This document shows, piece by piece, positions 33,062 to 41,652 of a stretch of 64,000 nt of DNA. The stretch lies in the NCBI RefSeq assembly GCF_002920535.1, contig NZ_PQSS01000016.1, forward strand, positions 1 to 64,000, in the 5' to 3' direction. Numbering within the stretch: position 1 is the stretch's first letter; every line of letters starts with the position of its first letter. Below the pieces are notes generated by a model. The model was not told where the DNA came from. It ran no database searches and worked only from the letters and a program-made list of their open reading frames with translations. The position numbers were made by a program, and so were the translations under genes. Source of the DNA: Streptomyces sp. Ru71. GTDB lineage: Bacteria; Actinomycetota; Actinomycetes; Streptomycetales; Streptomycetaceae.

Positions 33062-34318
33062 CTACGCCTCCTCGGAGAACAGCGTCCGGCCCCACCAGTC
33101 GGCGGAGTCGCGGACACCGGGCGGGATCGCGAAGATCGCCGAACCCACGTGCTGGATGTACTCGTTGAGCGCGTCCATGCGCGAGAGGTTGCGCTGGATC
33201 GGGATGAACCCCTTGCGCACGTCACGCTGGTAGGCCAGGAAGAACAGGCCCGCGTCCAGCCGGCCGAGTCCGTCGGTGCCGTCGGTGAAGGAGTAGCCGC
33301 GGCGCAGGATCGTCGCCCCGTCGTTGGAGTCGGGGTGCGCGAGCCGTACGTGCGCGTCGGGCTTCATCGCCTTCAGGAACGGCTCGTCGCGCTCCTTGGC
33401 CTTGCCGACCGGGGCGCCCTCGCCCTTGTCGCGGCCGAAGACGTCCTCCTGCTCCTGCAGCGAGGTGCGGTCCCAGGTCTCGATGTTCATGCGGATGCGC
33501 CGGGCGACCAGATACGACCCGCCGGTCATCCAGTCGGTGCCGTCGCCCTCGCCGACCCACACGAACTTCTTCAGGCGGTCGGTCTCCGTTCCCGCGATGT
33601 TGCGGGTGCCGTCCTTGAACCCCATGAGATTGCGCGGGGTCTGCGCGTCCGGCGTCGTCGACGACGTCTTGCCGAAGCCGAGCTGGGACCAGCGGATGGC
33701 GACCTTGCCGAAGCCGATGCGGGCCAGGTTGCGGATGGCGTGCACGGCGACCTGAGGGTCGTCGGCGCAGGCCTGGATGCACAGGTCGCCGCCGCTGCGC
33801 GCCTTGTCCAGGTTGTCGCCGGGGAACTGCGGCAGGTCCATCAGGGCCTCGGGCCGCTTGTCCTTCAGGCCGAACTTGTCGAACAGCGACGGACCGAAGC
33901 CGATGGTCAGGGTGAGCCGGGACGGCTTGAGGCCGAGCGCCTCGCCGGTGTCGTCCGGCGGGGCCTCGGCGAGCCCGCCGTAGGCGCCCTCGCCGACCGC
34001 CTTGCCGGCCGTCATCCGCCGCGCCGCCTCGGTCCAGTCCTTCAGCATCTGCACGAAGGCGGCGCGGTCGGTCGTGGTGACGTCGAACGCGGCGAAGTGC
34101 AGCCGGTCCTGCACCGGCGTGGCGATACCGGCCTGGTGCTCGCCGTGGAAGTCGACGGCGCCGCCCGCCTCGGCGGCGGCCGGGGCCATGTCGTCGCCGG
34201 TGCGGGTCACCGCGACGGCGCCGCCGGCCACCGCGGCGCCGAGCGCCAGCCCGGCACCGCCCCAGCCGATCAGCGCGCGCCTGCTGGGCGTCCTGGCGCC
34301 GGTCTCCGTGTCCGTCAT
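33062..34318 (-). CDS. efeB: Deferrochelatase/DyP-type peroxidase EfeB
   Basis: 418 aa. A Tat signal (PSRRALIGWGGAGLALGAAV) sends it folded across the membrane. The DyP heme-peroxidase signature GFKDGTRN lies near residue 240, and a conserved His follows in the C-terminal half. EfeB oxidises ferrous iron or extracts iron from heme and works with EfeO and EfeU. It lies 14 bp after efeO and 3 bp before efeU. Confidence 0.93.
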   Translation of the reverse strand: MTDTETGARTPSRRALIGWGGAGLALGAAVAGGAVAVTRTGDDMAPAAAEAGGAVDFHGEHQAGIATPVQDRLHFAAFDVTTTDRAAFVQMLKDWTEAARRMTAGKAVGEGAYGGLAEAPPDDTGEALGLKPSRLTLTIGFGPSLFDKFGLKDKRPEALMDLPQFPGDNLDKARSGGDLCIQACADDPQVAVHAIRNLARIGFGKVAIRWSQLGFGKTSSTTPDAQTPRNLMGFKDGTRNIAGTETDRLKKFVWVGEGDGTDWMTGGSYLVARRIRMNIETWDRTSLQEQEDVFGRDKGEGAPVGKAKERDEPFLKAMKPDAHVRLAHPDSNDGATILRRGYSFTDGTDGLGRLDAGLFFLAYQRDVRKGFIPIQRNLSRMDALNEYIQHVGSAIFAIPPGVRDSADWWGRTLFSEEA

Positions 34319-34332
34319 CGGTGGTCCTCCGG

Positions 34333-35472
34333 TTACTTCGCGACGGCGGCGGCGAGCTTGGACAGCGGCTCCGCCAGGGCGTTCACGGCGTCCGACAGCT
34401 GCTTGCGGTCACCGGCCCCGACCTTGTCGTAGGAGGTGAAGTCGTACGACTGCTTGTCGGCGCGGTACTTGTCGAGCAGCGTGTTCAGCGCGGCGAACTG
34501 CTTGTCCAGTTCGGCGGTGAGCGCCTTGTCGTTCTCCTGCGCGACCGGCTTGAGCAGCTCGTAGGACTTCTGCGCGCCCTCGACGTTGCCCTTGAAGTCG
34601 ACCAGGTCGGTGTGCGAGTAGCGCTCCTCCTCGCCGGTGACCTTGCCGGTGGCGACCTCGTCGAGGAGCTCCTTGGCGCCGTTGGCCATGGAGGTCGGGG
34701 TGATCTCGGCGGTGCCGACGCGCTTCTGCCAGTCCTTGAGGTCGGTGACGAGCTGATCGGCGAGGACCTTCTCCTCGGCGCCGATCTTCCCGCCCTGCCA
34801 CAGGGCCTTCTCCAGGCGGTGCCAGCCGGTCCACTTCTGGCCGGCCTCCAGGCCGTCCTCGCGGACGTCGACCTTGGGGTCGATGTCGCCGAAGGACTCG
34901 GCGACCGGCTCGGTGCGCTCCCAGCCGAGGCGGGAGGGCGCGTACGTCTTCTTCGCCGCCTCGACGTCCCCGGCCTTGACCGCCTTCACGAACGCCTCGA
35001 CCTTGGGCAGCGTCTCGTCGGCCTGCGCCTGCGCGTAGGCGCGGTAGGCGGCGACGGCCTGGTCCAGGCGCGGGTCGCGCCGGGCGGTGGTCCCGCCGGT
35101 CACCTTGAGGGCCTGGCGTATGCCCTTGCCCTTCATGCCGGGCTTGCAGGCGATCTGGTAGGCGCCGGCCTTCACCTCGGCGGTGACCTTCTGCTTGGTG
35201 CCGGGGCCGATGTTCTCGCGCTCGGCGACGACCCGGTCGTCCGGGAAGAGGACGTAGACCTCGGTGACCTTGGAGCCCTTGTTCTCGATGGCGAGCTCGA
35301 CGTGGCCGGCCGGGACCTCCTTCTTGGAGACCTCGCACTTGTCGTCGGTCGCGGTCACCTCGATGGCGTGGTCGCTGCTCTCGGCGTCGCTCTTCTGCGT
35401 GCAGCCCGTGACGGCGGTCAGGGCCGCCGCCGTGGCGACGGCGGCGGTGACGGTCAGTCTTGCGGCTCGCAT
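34333..35472 (-). CDS. efeO: Iron-uptake lipoprotein EfeO (cupredoxin + M75 domains)
   Basis: 379 aa. A signal peptide ends in lipobox LTAVTGC (Cys ~22). An EfeO cupredoxin domain occupies ~30-125 (IEVTATDDKCEVSKKEVPAG), followed by an M75 peptidase/imelysin domain with GWHRLEKALW in place of the usual HxxE-like motif. It binds iron outside the membrane and passes it to EfeU. ATG at 35472 follows GGGAG. First gene of the operon; an iron box lies 50 bp upstream. Confidence 0.92.
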   Translation of the reverse strand: MRAARLTVTAAVATAAALTAVTGCTQKSDAESSDHAIEVTATDDKCEVSKKEVPAGHVELAIENKGSKVTEVYVLFPDDRVVAERENIGPGTKQKVTAEVKAGAYQIACKPGMKGKGIRQALKVTGGTTARRDPRLDQAVAAYRAYAQAQADETLPKVEAFVKAVKAGDVEAAKKTYAPSRLGWERTEPVAESFGDIDPKVDVREDGLEAGQKWTGWHRLEKALWQGGKIGAEEKVLADQLVTDLKDWQKRVGTAEITPTSMANGAKELLDEVATGKVTGEEERYSHTDLVDFKGNVEGAQKSYELLKPVAQENDKALTAELDKQFAALNTLLDKYRADKQSYDFTSYDKVGAGDRKQLSDAVNALAEPLSKLAAAVAK

Positions 35473-35521
35473 GCGGGCTCCCGGCGGTGGCTGAAAAACG
35501 TGGTGTCGGGCCACACCAGGG

Positions 35522-35540
35522 TTGGTGAGGCTCGCCTAAC
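35522..35540. promoter_or_regulatory. Iron box (DmdR1/IdeR type) upstream of efeO
   Basis: TTGGTGAGGCTCGCCTAAC contains GGTGAGGCTCGCCTAA, 14 of 16 matches to GGTTAGGCTCACCTAA of the actinobacterial iron box. Repression in iron-replete cells is expected for efeOBU. Confidence 0.8.
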
Positions 35541-35627
35541 TTAACCGAGGCTTACCTGCGTGATACCCCCGCATGCCGTGATTCACCTCTCATGGACGCT
35601 GTAAGGGCGCGACTTGATCACGGTGAC

Positions 35628-35667
35628 TCAAAATAGATGTCAAAGAAAGGTCAAAGGGAATTCAAAG
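35628..35667 (+). promoter_or_regulatory. TCAAAG direct repeats at 11-bp spacing
   Basis: TCAAAG occurs at 35640, 35651 and 35662, exactly one helical turn apart, with a weaker TCAAAA at 35628. The stretch is strikingly AT-rich for this genome. It lies between efeO and the gene at 35777, ~110 bp before the latter. Confidence 0.55.
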
Positions 35668-35776
35668 ATTCCGCCTTGCCCGGCCCGGGACCTGCGGAGG
35701 CGGCCACAGGGGCGGGCCCGGCTGCCGACGAGGTGTCGGTGGCGGCACGCCGGGCGCACCGAAGCGCGGGCGGCGC

Positions 35777-36709
35777 ATGATCGCGGTCGCCCGCTCCGCC
35801 ACACTGGCCGTCGTGAAGCGGGTGAGCCGGGGGATCAGGGAAACGCTGCCGGGGGACGCACTGGTGCTGGCCGTGTCGGGGCGGACCGGCCCGCCGCCGT
35901 TGCGGTTCGAGCGGGCCGACGGCGGGCGGTGGCTGCTGCGGCAGGGCGAGCGCCCCCTTCTCGTCGGCCGGTTGACGGACGGCGGCTGCTGCCCGGACCT
36001 GCGGCTGCGCCGCCTCGACGGCTACCGCTCGCCGCTGCCCCCGCTGACCGCCGCCGCACAGCGCGCCCGCACCGCCTGGGCCCACCACTGCGCCCGCCTG
36101 CTGGAGGAGGCCCCGCACGGCCCCCTGCACGACGGCCGCTGGCACCTGCGCCGCCGCACCGCCTTCGAACCCGGCGTGTGGGGCGAGGACTACGTCACCA
36201 CCTGGCCGGACGCCGAGCTCGGCCTGTGGTGCGCGGGCGGCTGGCACGGCGTCCTGCCGCTGCGCCCGCTCTCCCCGCCCGACGCCCCCCGGGTCAAGGC
36301 GTACCGCAGGCACGCCCGCGAGGGCAGCCTCGCGCCCGTCCTGCTGTGGTGGGTGTCCTTCCTCGACGGCTGGCTGATTCTCGACGGGCACGACCGCGCC
36401 GTGGCCGCGCTCGCCGAGGGCGCGGAGCCGGTGTGCGTGGAGCTGGTCCGCGCACCCGACGAGGCGGACAGCCGGCGCACCCTCGCGGAGGTGACCGAGG
36501 CGCACGAGCAGCTCATGGCGAGGCTGGACGCGCGCCCGCCGCACCCCGGCCACGCGGCGCAACGCGCCGCCCTGGAGCGCGGGTACGCCGACGCGCTCGG
36601 CTCCCTGCCCTACGAACCCGAGGGCACACGCGTGTGGCCGCTGCCCGGCGGCGCCCCCGCCTGGGACGTCCTGGCCGCCCGCGCGATGCTTGAATGCCCA
36701 GGTGACTGA
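35777..36709 (+). CDS. Uncharacterised protein with a ParB-like motif
   Basis: 310 aa, no family recognised over the whole length. The motif FLDGWLILDGHDRAVAAL (~residues 195-212) strongly recalls the ParB/sulfiredoxin nucleotide-binding motif (IDGHHRxxA). An N-terminal part rich in Arg and Leu precedes it. There is no signal peptide or membrane segment. Such ParB-like domains occur in DNA-binding and CTP- or ATP-using proteins, but a function cannot be assigned. It overlaps the PhzF-like gene by 8 bp or more. Confidence 0.7.
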   Translation: MIAVARSATLAVVKRVSRGIRETLPGDALVLAVSGRTGPPPLRFERADGGRWLLRQGERPLLVGRLTDGGCCPDLRLRRLDGYRSPLPPLTAAAQRARTAWAHHCARLLEEAPHGPLHDGRWHLRRRTAFEPGVWGEDYVTTWPDAELGLWCAGGWHGVLPLRPLSPPDAPRVKAYRRHAREGSLAPVLLWWVSFLDGWLILDGHDRAVAALAEGAEPVCVELVRAPDEADSRRTLAEVTEAHEQLMARLDARPPHPGHAAQRAALERGYADALGSLPYEPEGTRVWPLPGGAPAWDVLAARAMLECPGD

Positions 36710-37346
36710 TTACGACGTACTGCGCGTCTTCTGCGCGCCGAACGGCGGCTACGGCAACGAACTCGGCGTCGTCCGCGACGGATCCCGGATGCCCGACGAG
36801 GCCGAGCGGCAGGCCTTCGCGGGCAAACTCGGCTTCAGCGAGACCGTGTTCGTCGACGACCCCGAGCGCGGCGTGATCGACATCTACACGCCCACCCTGC
36901 GGCTGCCGTTCGCCGGCCACCCGTGCGTGGGCAGCGCCTGGCTCCTGGACGTGCCCGAACTCGTCACGCCCGCCGGGGTGGTGGGCGCCCGTCAGGACGG
37001 GGAGTTCTGCTGGATCGAGGCCCGCGCGGAGTGGGCGCCGCCGCGCACCCTGCGCCAGTACGCCAGCGCCGCCGAGGTCGACGCCCTGCCCGTGCCGCCG
37101 CCGGGGGAGTGGATCTACGCCTGGGCGTGGGAGGACGAACCGGCCGGCCGCGTACGGGCCCGCGGCTTCCCCGGCCGCGACGACGGCATCACCGAGGACG
37201 AGGCGACGGGCGCGGCGGCCCTGCTCCTGACGGACCGACTCGGCCGCGCCCTGAACATCACCCAGGGCGCGGGCTCCCAGATCCTCACGGCCCCCCAGCC
37301 ACACGGCTGGGTGGAACTCGGAGGCCGGGTGATCTTGGAACGCTGA
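36702..37346 (+). CDS. PhzF-family isomerase-like protein, short form
   Basis: 214 aa. PhzF/diaminopimelate-epimerase fold: GYGNELGVV near residue 18, LPFAGHPCVGSAW (~65-77) and the second-half motif ITEDEATGAAALL. It is ~60 residues shorter than PhzF (~280), with a compact second domain. The GNE Glu and EDEATG are intact, so isomerase activity is possible. GTG at 36702 is preferred; a TTG at 36690 is in frame. It is translationally coupled to the preceding gene. Confidence 0.82.
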   Translation: MTDYDVLRVFCAPNGGYGNELGVVRDGSRMPDEAERQAFAGKLGFSETVFVDDPERGVIDIYTPTLRLPFAGHPCVGSAWLLDVPELVTPAGVVGARQDGEFCWIEARAEWAPPRTLRQYASAAEVDALPVPPPGEWIYAWAWEDEPAGRVRARGFPGRDDGITEDEATGAAALLLTDRLGRALNITQGAGSQILTAPQPHGWVELGGRVILER

Positions 37347-37616
37347 GAGGGGGCGGGGACTGGGCTCGGCTGGAGCTGGAGCTGGAGCTGGAGCTGGAGC
37401 TGGGCGCCGGGCTCGGTGGGGCGGGGTGTTGAGTCGGTGTGCCGCGCGGCTCGTGGGTTCGGTCCGCTGCGTGGGGCGGGGTGGTGCGCAAGCGGTGGGG
37501 CGGGGTTCGCGGCCGTTCAGGTGGTAGGGCGGGCGCACGGGTGGCGGGGCGTGTGTGGGCGGTCGCGGCCGGGGACCTCTGGCGTGATCTGTCACCGACC
37601 CCCACAGGAGGGTTCC
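37347..37616. other. Intergenic region with a hexanucleotide repeat
   Basis: 270 bp of G-rich DNA with no supported gene; contains the GGAGCT repeat at 37372 and the promoter and ribosome site of the next gene. Confidence 0.5.
37372..37401 (+). repeat. GGAGCT microsatellite, five perfect units
   Basis: Five uninterrupted GGAGCT units, 26 bp after the PhzF-like stop. Slippage could vary its length between strains. Confidence 0.9.
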
Positions 37617-37826
37617 ATGCGCATGCGCTCGGTTCTGGCCGCTGCTCTGCTGACCGTCACCCTGACCGCCGCGGGCGCGGCCACCGCCGCCGCGGCGAAC
37701 CACGACCCGCGCCACGGCGTGGACGACGGCACCGACGTCTGCGCCGCCTACTACGGCGGCATCACCTCCGAGGGCGGCAACCTCGCCTGGGGCGGCTCCT
37801 TCTGCCGCGGCGACCTCGGCGACTGA
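37617..37826 (+). CDS. Small secreted protein
   Basis: 69 aa. A classic signal peptide (RMRSVLAAALLTVTLTAAGA, then ATAAAA) should be cut before NHDPRHG, leaving ~43 residues. The mature peptide has two cysteines (DVCAAYYGG and SFCRGD), which could form one disulfide. It is not a chaplin and I cannot name a family. ATG follows AGGAGG at ideal spacing, so expression should be strong. A terminator follows. Confidence 0.8.
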   Translation: MRMRSVLAAALLTVTLTAAGAATAAAANHDPRHGVDDGTDVCAAYYGGITSEGGNLAWGGSFCRGDLGD

Positions 37827-37907
37827 GCCGACTGAGCCCTCCGCGGCACGGGCACGCCCCGGTTCGCCCTGTCGGGCACGGGCACGCCCGGTCCGCCCCC
37901 GGGCGCC

Positions 37908-37955
37908 GGCACGCCCTGGTCCGCCCCCCGGTGGGGCGGGTCCGGGGCGTGTGCC
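37908..37955. terminator. Bidirectional terminator, secreted-peptide and heme-oxygenase genes
   Basis: GGCACGCCCTGGTCCGCCCC (37908-37927) pairs imperfectly with 37933-37955 around a 5-nt loop, between two convergent genes. Confidence 0.6.
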
Positions 37956-37968
37956 GTTCCGCGGCCGT

Positions 37969-38616
37969 TCACGCCGACAGCGGGAACTCCTGGCCCAGCG
38001 CCCGGAACACCGCGGTGTTCAACGCGAACGCCCGCTTGCACTCGGCGACGATCCGCTGCTTCTCCAGGTCGTCCACGCCTATGCCGTCCAGCAGCGCCCG
38101 GTAGTCCCGCTTGAACGCGGCCGGGTTGCCGATCCCGTCGAAGACGTAGAAGCGCACCCCGTCGCCCTTCCGCGCGAACCCCCACGTCCGCTCCGCCCGC
38201 CCGCGGATGATCTGCCCACCGGAGAGGTCGCCGAGGTAGCGCGTGTAGTGGTGGGCGACGTACCCGCCGGGCCAGCGCTCGGCGCACACCCGCACCCGGT
38301 CCGCGTACGCCCGTGTCGCCGGCAGCGCCGACAGGCCCGCCCGCCACTCCGGGCCGCGCAGGTGCGCCAGATCCCGCTCCAGCGCGGGCAGGCGCAGCAG
38401 CTCCGGTCGCACGAACGGCCCGGCCACCGGGTCCGACGCCAGCCGCCCGGCCCCCGCCTCCAGCGCCTCGTACACGAACCACAACTGCTCGGTGTAGCGC
38501 GCGTAGGCGTCGACGCCGAGCCGGCCGCCGAGCAGGTCGCTCATGAACGTCGAGGTCTCCGCCGCCATGTGCTGCTCGTGGGAGGCGGTGCGGATGACGG
38601 TGGAGAACGACTCCAT
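37969..38616 (-). CDS. Biliverdin-producing heme oxygenase
   Basis: 215 aa. The proximal heme ligand is H16 (HEQHMAAETS) and the distal-helix signature is YTRYLGDLSGGQ (~residues 127-138). It opens heme to biliverdin, CO and iron, for iron recovery or heme detoxification. ATG at 38616 has AGGAG 8 nt before it; an in-frame GTG 9 nt upstream has no room for a ribosome site. A 42-bp near-perfect palindrome lies 18 bp upstream. Confidence 0.93.
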   Translation of the reverse strand: MESFSTVIRTASHEQHMAAETSTFMSDLLGGRLGVDAYARYTEQLWFVYEALEAGAGRLASDPVAGPFVRPELLRLPALERDLAHLRGPEWRAGLSALPATRAYADRVRVCAERWPGGYVAHHYTRYLGDLSGGQIIRGRAERTWGFARKGDGVRFYVFDGIGNPAAFKRDYRALLDGIGVDDLEKQRIVAECKRAFALNTAVFRALGQEFPLSA

Positions 38617-38633
38617 GGACGACACTCCTAAGT

Positions 38634-38675
38634 TGCCGACGGTCTGTCGGTAAGTTTACCGACAGGCCGTCGGCA
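38634..38675. promoter_or_regulatory. 42-bp palindromic operator upstream of heme oxygenase
   Basis: Left arm TGCCGACGGTCTGTCGGTAA (38634-38653) matches the right arm (38656-38675) at 19 of 20 positions, with a 2-bp centre. TTACCGACAG-type half sites suggest a TetR-like regulator bound as two dimers. It covers the expected promoter. Confidence 0.75.
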
Positions 38676-38703
38676 AAACATCAGCGCATGCACACGGCAA
38701 AAA

Positions 38704-38729
38704 GGCCCGCCCTCGCAGGAGGGCGGGCC
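38704..38729 (-). terminator. Terminator of the methionine aminopeptidase gene
   Basis: A perfect 11-bp stem (GGCCCGCCCTC, 38704-38714, with 38719-38729) and 4-nt loop, followed on the minus strand by a run of five T. Confidence 0.85.
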
Positions 38730-38750
38730 ACAGCGCGGGGTACGACGGCG

Positions 38751-39608
38751 TCAGGGCAGCGTCAGGATCTCCGCACCCGTCTCCGTGACCGCCAGCGTGT
38801 GCTCGAACTGCGCGGTCCGCTTGCGGTCCTTCGTCACGACCGTCCAGCCGTCGTCCCACATGTCGTACTCGTGCGTGCCGAGCGTCAGCATCGGCTCGAT
38901 CGTGAACGTCATCCCCGGCTGGATCACGGTCGTCGCGTGCGGGCTGTCGTAGTGCGGGATGATCAGGCCCGAGTGGAACGACGAGTTGATGCCGTGCCCG
39001 GTGAAGTCCCGCACCACGCCGTAGCCGAAGCGCTTGGCGTACGACTCGATGACCCGGCCGATGACGTTGATCTGCCGGCCCGGCCGGACCGCCTTGATCG
39101 CCCGGTTCAGCGCCTCCCGGGTGCGCTCCACCAGCAGCCGGCTCTCCTCGTCGACGTCCCCGACCAGGTACGTGGCGTTGTTGTCGCCGTGCACCCCGCC
39201 GATGTACGCCGTCACGTCCAGGTTGACGATGTCGCCGTCGCGCAGCACCGTCGAGTCCGGGATGCCGTGGCAGATCACCTCGTTGACCGACGTGCACAGC
39301 GACTTCGGGAAGCCGCGGTAGCCCAGCGTGGAGGGGTAGGCGCCGTGGTCGCACATGTACTCGTGCGCCACCTTGTCCAGCTCGTCCGTCGTCACGCCGG
39401 GCGCGATCAGCTTCGCGGCCTCCTCCATCGCCTGCGCGGCGATCCGGCCCGCGACGCGCATCGCCTCGATCGTCTCCGGCGTCTGCACCTCCGGCCCGGT
39501 GTACGGCGTCGGCGCCGGCTTGCCGACGTACTCGGGACGGCGGATGTTTCCGGGCACGGAACGGGTGGGAGACAGCTCCCCTGGTACGAGCAGCGACTGG
39601 CCAGACAT
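38751..39608 (-). CDS. map: Methionine aminopeptidase, type I
   Basis: 285 aa. Removes the N-terminal Met from nascent proteins. The five metal ligands are visible in [33 protein letters not shown] and QFEHTL. The N-terminal ~40-residue extension with [16 protein letters not shown] is typical of the actinobacterial MetAP1c form, thought to bind the ribosome. Streptomyces usually has more than one map. Monocistronic with its own terminator. Confidence 0.95.
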   Translation of the reverse strand: MSGQSLLVPGELSPTRSVPGNIRRPEYVGKPAPTPYTGPEVQTPETIEAMRVAGRIAAQAMEEAAKLIAPGVTTDELDKVAHEYMCDHGAYPSTLGYRGFPKSLCTSVNEVICHGIPDSTVLRDGDIVNLDVTAYIGGVHGDNNATYLVGDVDEESRLLVERTREALNRAIKAVRPGRQINVIGRVIESYAKRFGYGVVRDFTGHGINSSFHSGLIIPHYDSPHATTVIQPGMTFTIEPMLTLGTHEYDMWDDGWTVVTKDRKRTAQFEHTLAVTETGAEILTLP

Positions 39609-39667
39609 GCCAGCGAGTCTAACCAGCGGGCATGGGGGAACATGTCGGTGGCGAGAGGAGCGAGGCC

Positions 39668-39901
39668 ATGGCCCTGTTCAAGAAGCGCACGGCGGGCAAG
39701 CCGGGCGAGTGGTACTACTGCCTGGAGCACAAGAAGGTGGAGGAGGGCCCGGAGTGCCCGGGCAAGGACCGCTTCGGACCCTACGCGTCCCGCCGGGAGG
39801 CGGAGCAGGCGATGGAGACGGCCCGCGAGCGCAACCTCCAGTGGGAGAACGACCCCAAGTGGCACGACGCGCCCGCCGGCGGGGCCACCGAGGACGACTG
39901 A
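39668..39901 (+). CDS. Small conserved hypothetical protein
   Basis: 77 aa, charged and soluble ([20 protein letters not shown], then [18 protein letters not shown]). The block [13 protein letters not shown] resembles a SPOR-like repeat, but it is short and a function is not known. Two cysteines are present. ATG at 39668 follows GAGGAGCGAGGCC; a frame extension to 39632 lacks support. Divergent from map. Confidence 0.75.
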   Translation: MALFKKRTAGKPGEWYYCLEHKKVEEGPECPGKDRFGPYASRREAEQAMETARERNLQWENDPKWHDAPAGGATEDD

Positions 39902-39913
39902 CCGGCACCCGGC

Positions 39914-41209
39914 TCAGCCGGAGAGCGCCTCGGCCGCGGCTGCGCGCTGATCGCGCAGCCGCACCGCGTGCTCGTTCGTCCGCACGTCGTACGCCATCAG
40001 CCGCGGCAGGCACAGCGCCAGCAGCCCCACCGCGCCCGCGCACAGCAGTCCGCCGGAGAAGACGGACGCCCGCACGCCCCACCACGCGGCGAAGCCGCCG
40101 GACCTGACCTGGCCGACCGTCGGCCCGACCGAGTACGACAGCAGCTCGATCCCGGCGAGCCGCCCGCGCAGCTCGTCGGGGATCGTCTGGTTCCACATGG
40201 CGGAGCGGAAGATGCCGCTGACCATGTCGCAGCCGCCCGCCACGGTCAGGAACAGCAGCACCAGCCATACGTCGCCGACGACCCCGGCGGCCGCGACCGC
40301 CAGGCCCCAGCCGGCGGCCGACAGCACCACCATCCGGCCGTGCCGGTGCACCCGCGAGGCCCATCCGCCGGTCAGGCTCACCAGCAGCGAGCCGAACGGC
40401 ACCGCCGCGTACATCAGGCCCAGCGACCACTCGGCGTCCAGGTCGTCGGCGAGGAACGGCAGCACGGCCAGCGGCATCGCCAGGAACATCGCCGCCAGGT
40501 CGATCGCGTACGTGCCCAGCAGCTCCTTGCGGCTCCACGCGTACCGGGCGCCCTCCGCGATGGAGCGCAGGCTGGGTCTCACGGCCTCGTGCGCGGCCGG
40601 GGAGGCGGCGATGCGGACGACGTACGCCACGGACACGGCGAAGGTGGCGAGGTCCGCGGCGTAGGCCCAGCCGAGGCCGGCGTAGGCGACGACCAGGCCC
40701 GCGACGGCCGGGCCGGCGACGCCGCCCACGGTCCAGCGCAGCGAGTTCAGCGAGGCGGCCGCCGGCAGGTCGTCGTGCGCGACGATCCGCGGCCACAGCG
40801 AGTCCAGCGCGGGACGCTGCACGGACACCAGCGCGGAGGACAGGGCGGCGACGGCGTACAGCGGCCACACGGCGGGGTGCGGCAGCAGGGCGTTGAGCAG
40901 CAGCAGCGCGGACAGCAGGCCCTGTCCGGCCTCCGTCCACAGGATCAGCTTCCGCTTGTCGAAGGCGTCGGCCAGCGCGCCGCCGTACAGCCCGCACACC
41001 ACCAGCGGCACGAGTTCCACGGCCCCGATGGCGCCCACCGCCGCCGCGGACCCGGTGAGCTCCTTCAGCTGCACCGGCAGCGCGACGAACGTCAGGAAGC
41101 TCCCGAAGTTCGAGATCAGCCCCGACATCCACAGCCGCCGGAAGTCGACGGAGGCCTTCCAGGGGGCGAGATCGGGCAACAGGGCACGGAGCCGCGAGCG
41201 GGTGGTCAC
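39914..41209 (-). CDS. MFS transporter, EntS/MFS_3-like
   Basis: 431 aa with ~12 membrane helices. FRRLWMSGLISNFGSFLTFV at the N-terminus, then GALADAFDKRKL (motif A) match the MFS_3 group that includes the enterobactin exporter EntS. Export of a siderophore or similar small molecule is possible but not shown. GTG at 41209 lacks a clear ribosome site. It is convergent with the small gene at 39668 (12-bp gap). Confidence 0.85.
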   Translation of the reverse strand: MTTRSRLRALLPDLAPWKASVDFRRLWMSGLISNFGSFLTFVALPVQLKELTGSAAAVGAIGAVELVPLVVCGLYGGALADAFDKRKLILWTEAGQGLLSALLLLNALLPHPAVWPLYAVAALSSALVSVQRPALDSLWPRIVAHDDLPAAASLNSLRWTVGGVAGPAVAGLVVAYAGLGWAYAADLATFAVSVAYVVRIAASPAAHEAVRPSLRSIAEGARYAWSRKELLGTYAIDLAAMFLAMPLAVLPFLADDLDAEWSLGLMYAAVPFGSLLVSLTGGWASRVHRHGRMVVLSAAGWGLAVAAAGVVGDVWLVLLFLTVAGGCDMVSGIFRSAMWNQTIPDELRGRLAGIELLSYSVGPTVGQVRSGGFAAWWGVRASVFSGGLLCAGAVGLLALCLPRLMAYDVRTNEHAVRLRDQRAAAAEALSG

Positions 41210-41652
41210 GAGGGGACATGCTCAACGCGCGAACCGGGCCCGGGCAATCGCTTTTTCCCAGGGCGCGTCCGGGTTCTCCTGCGGGATGCGCCCTTCGACC
41301 GGGCCCGGGAAGAGAAGCCGGCACACGACGCCCCAGGCGCGGCTCTGGGCGCTGGGTGCGCTGGGACCGGGGTGCGGTAGTGGCTGCGGCGGGCGGGGGT
41401 GTCCGATGGCGCCGGTGGGTGGGGGGTCTGCCCTGGGGCAGTGGGGGCGGCGAGTGGTGCCCGAGGAGGCGGGGGGTGGCGGCTGCCACGGACCACCTTG
41501 CGGCAGGGGCTGCCGAGGTGTGCTGGGACCGTTTTCGGACCAGGGGCTGCGGCGGCCGGTGCCGGGACGCCGGGGGGAGGGTGGGTGCCGTAGGACCGGC
41601 CCGCGGCAGCGGCCAGGGCGGCGGCGTTTGGAGGTGCCGGGTGGGTGGGGGC
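41210..41652. other. 443-bp intergenic region, no gene supported
   Basis: Very G-rich on the plus strand from ~41380, with long open frames but no coding bias, start signal or recognisable protein. Confidence 0.55.
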
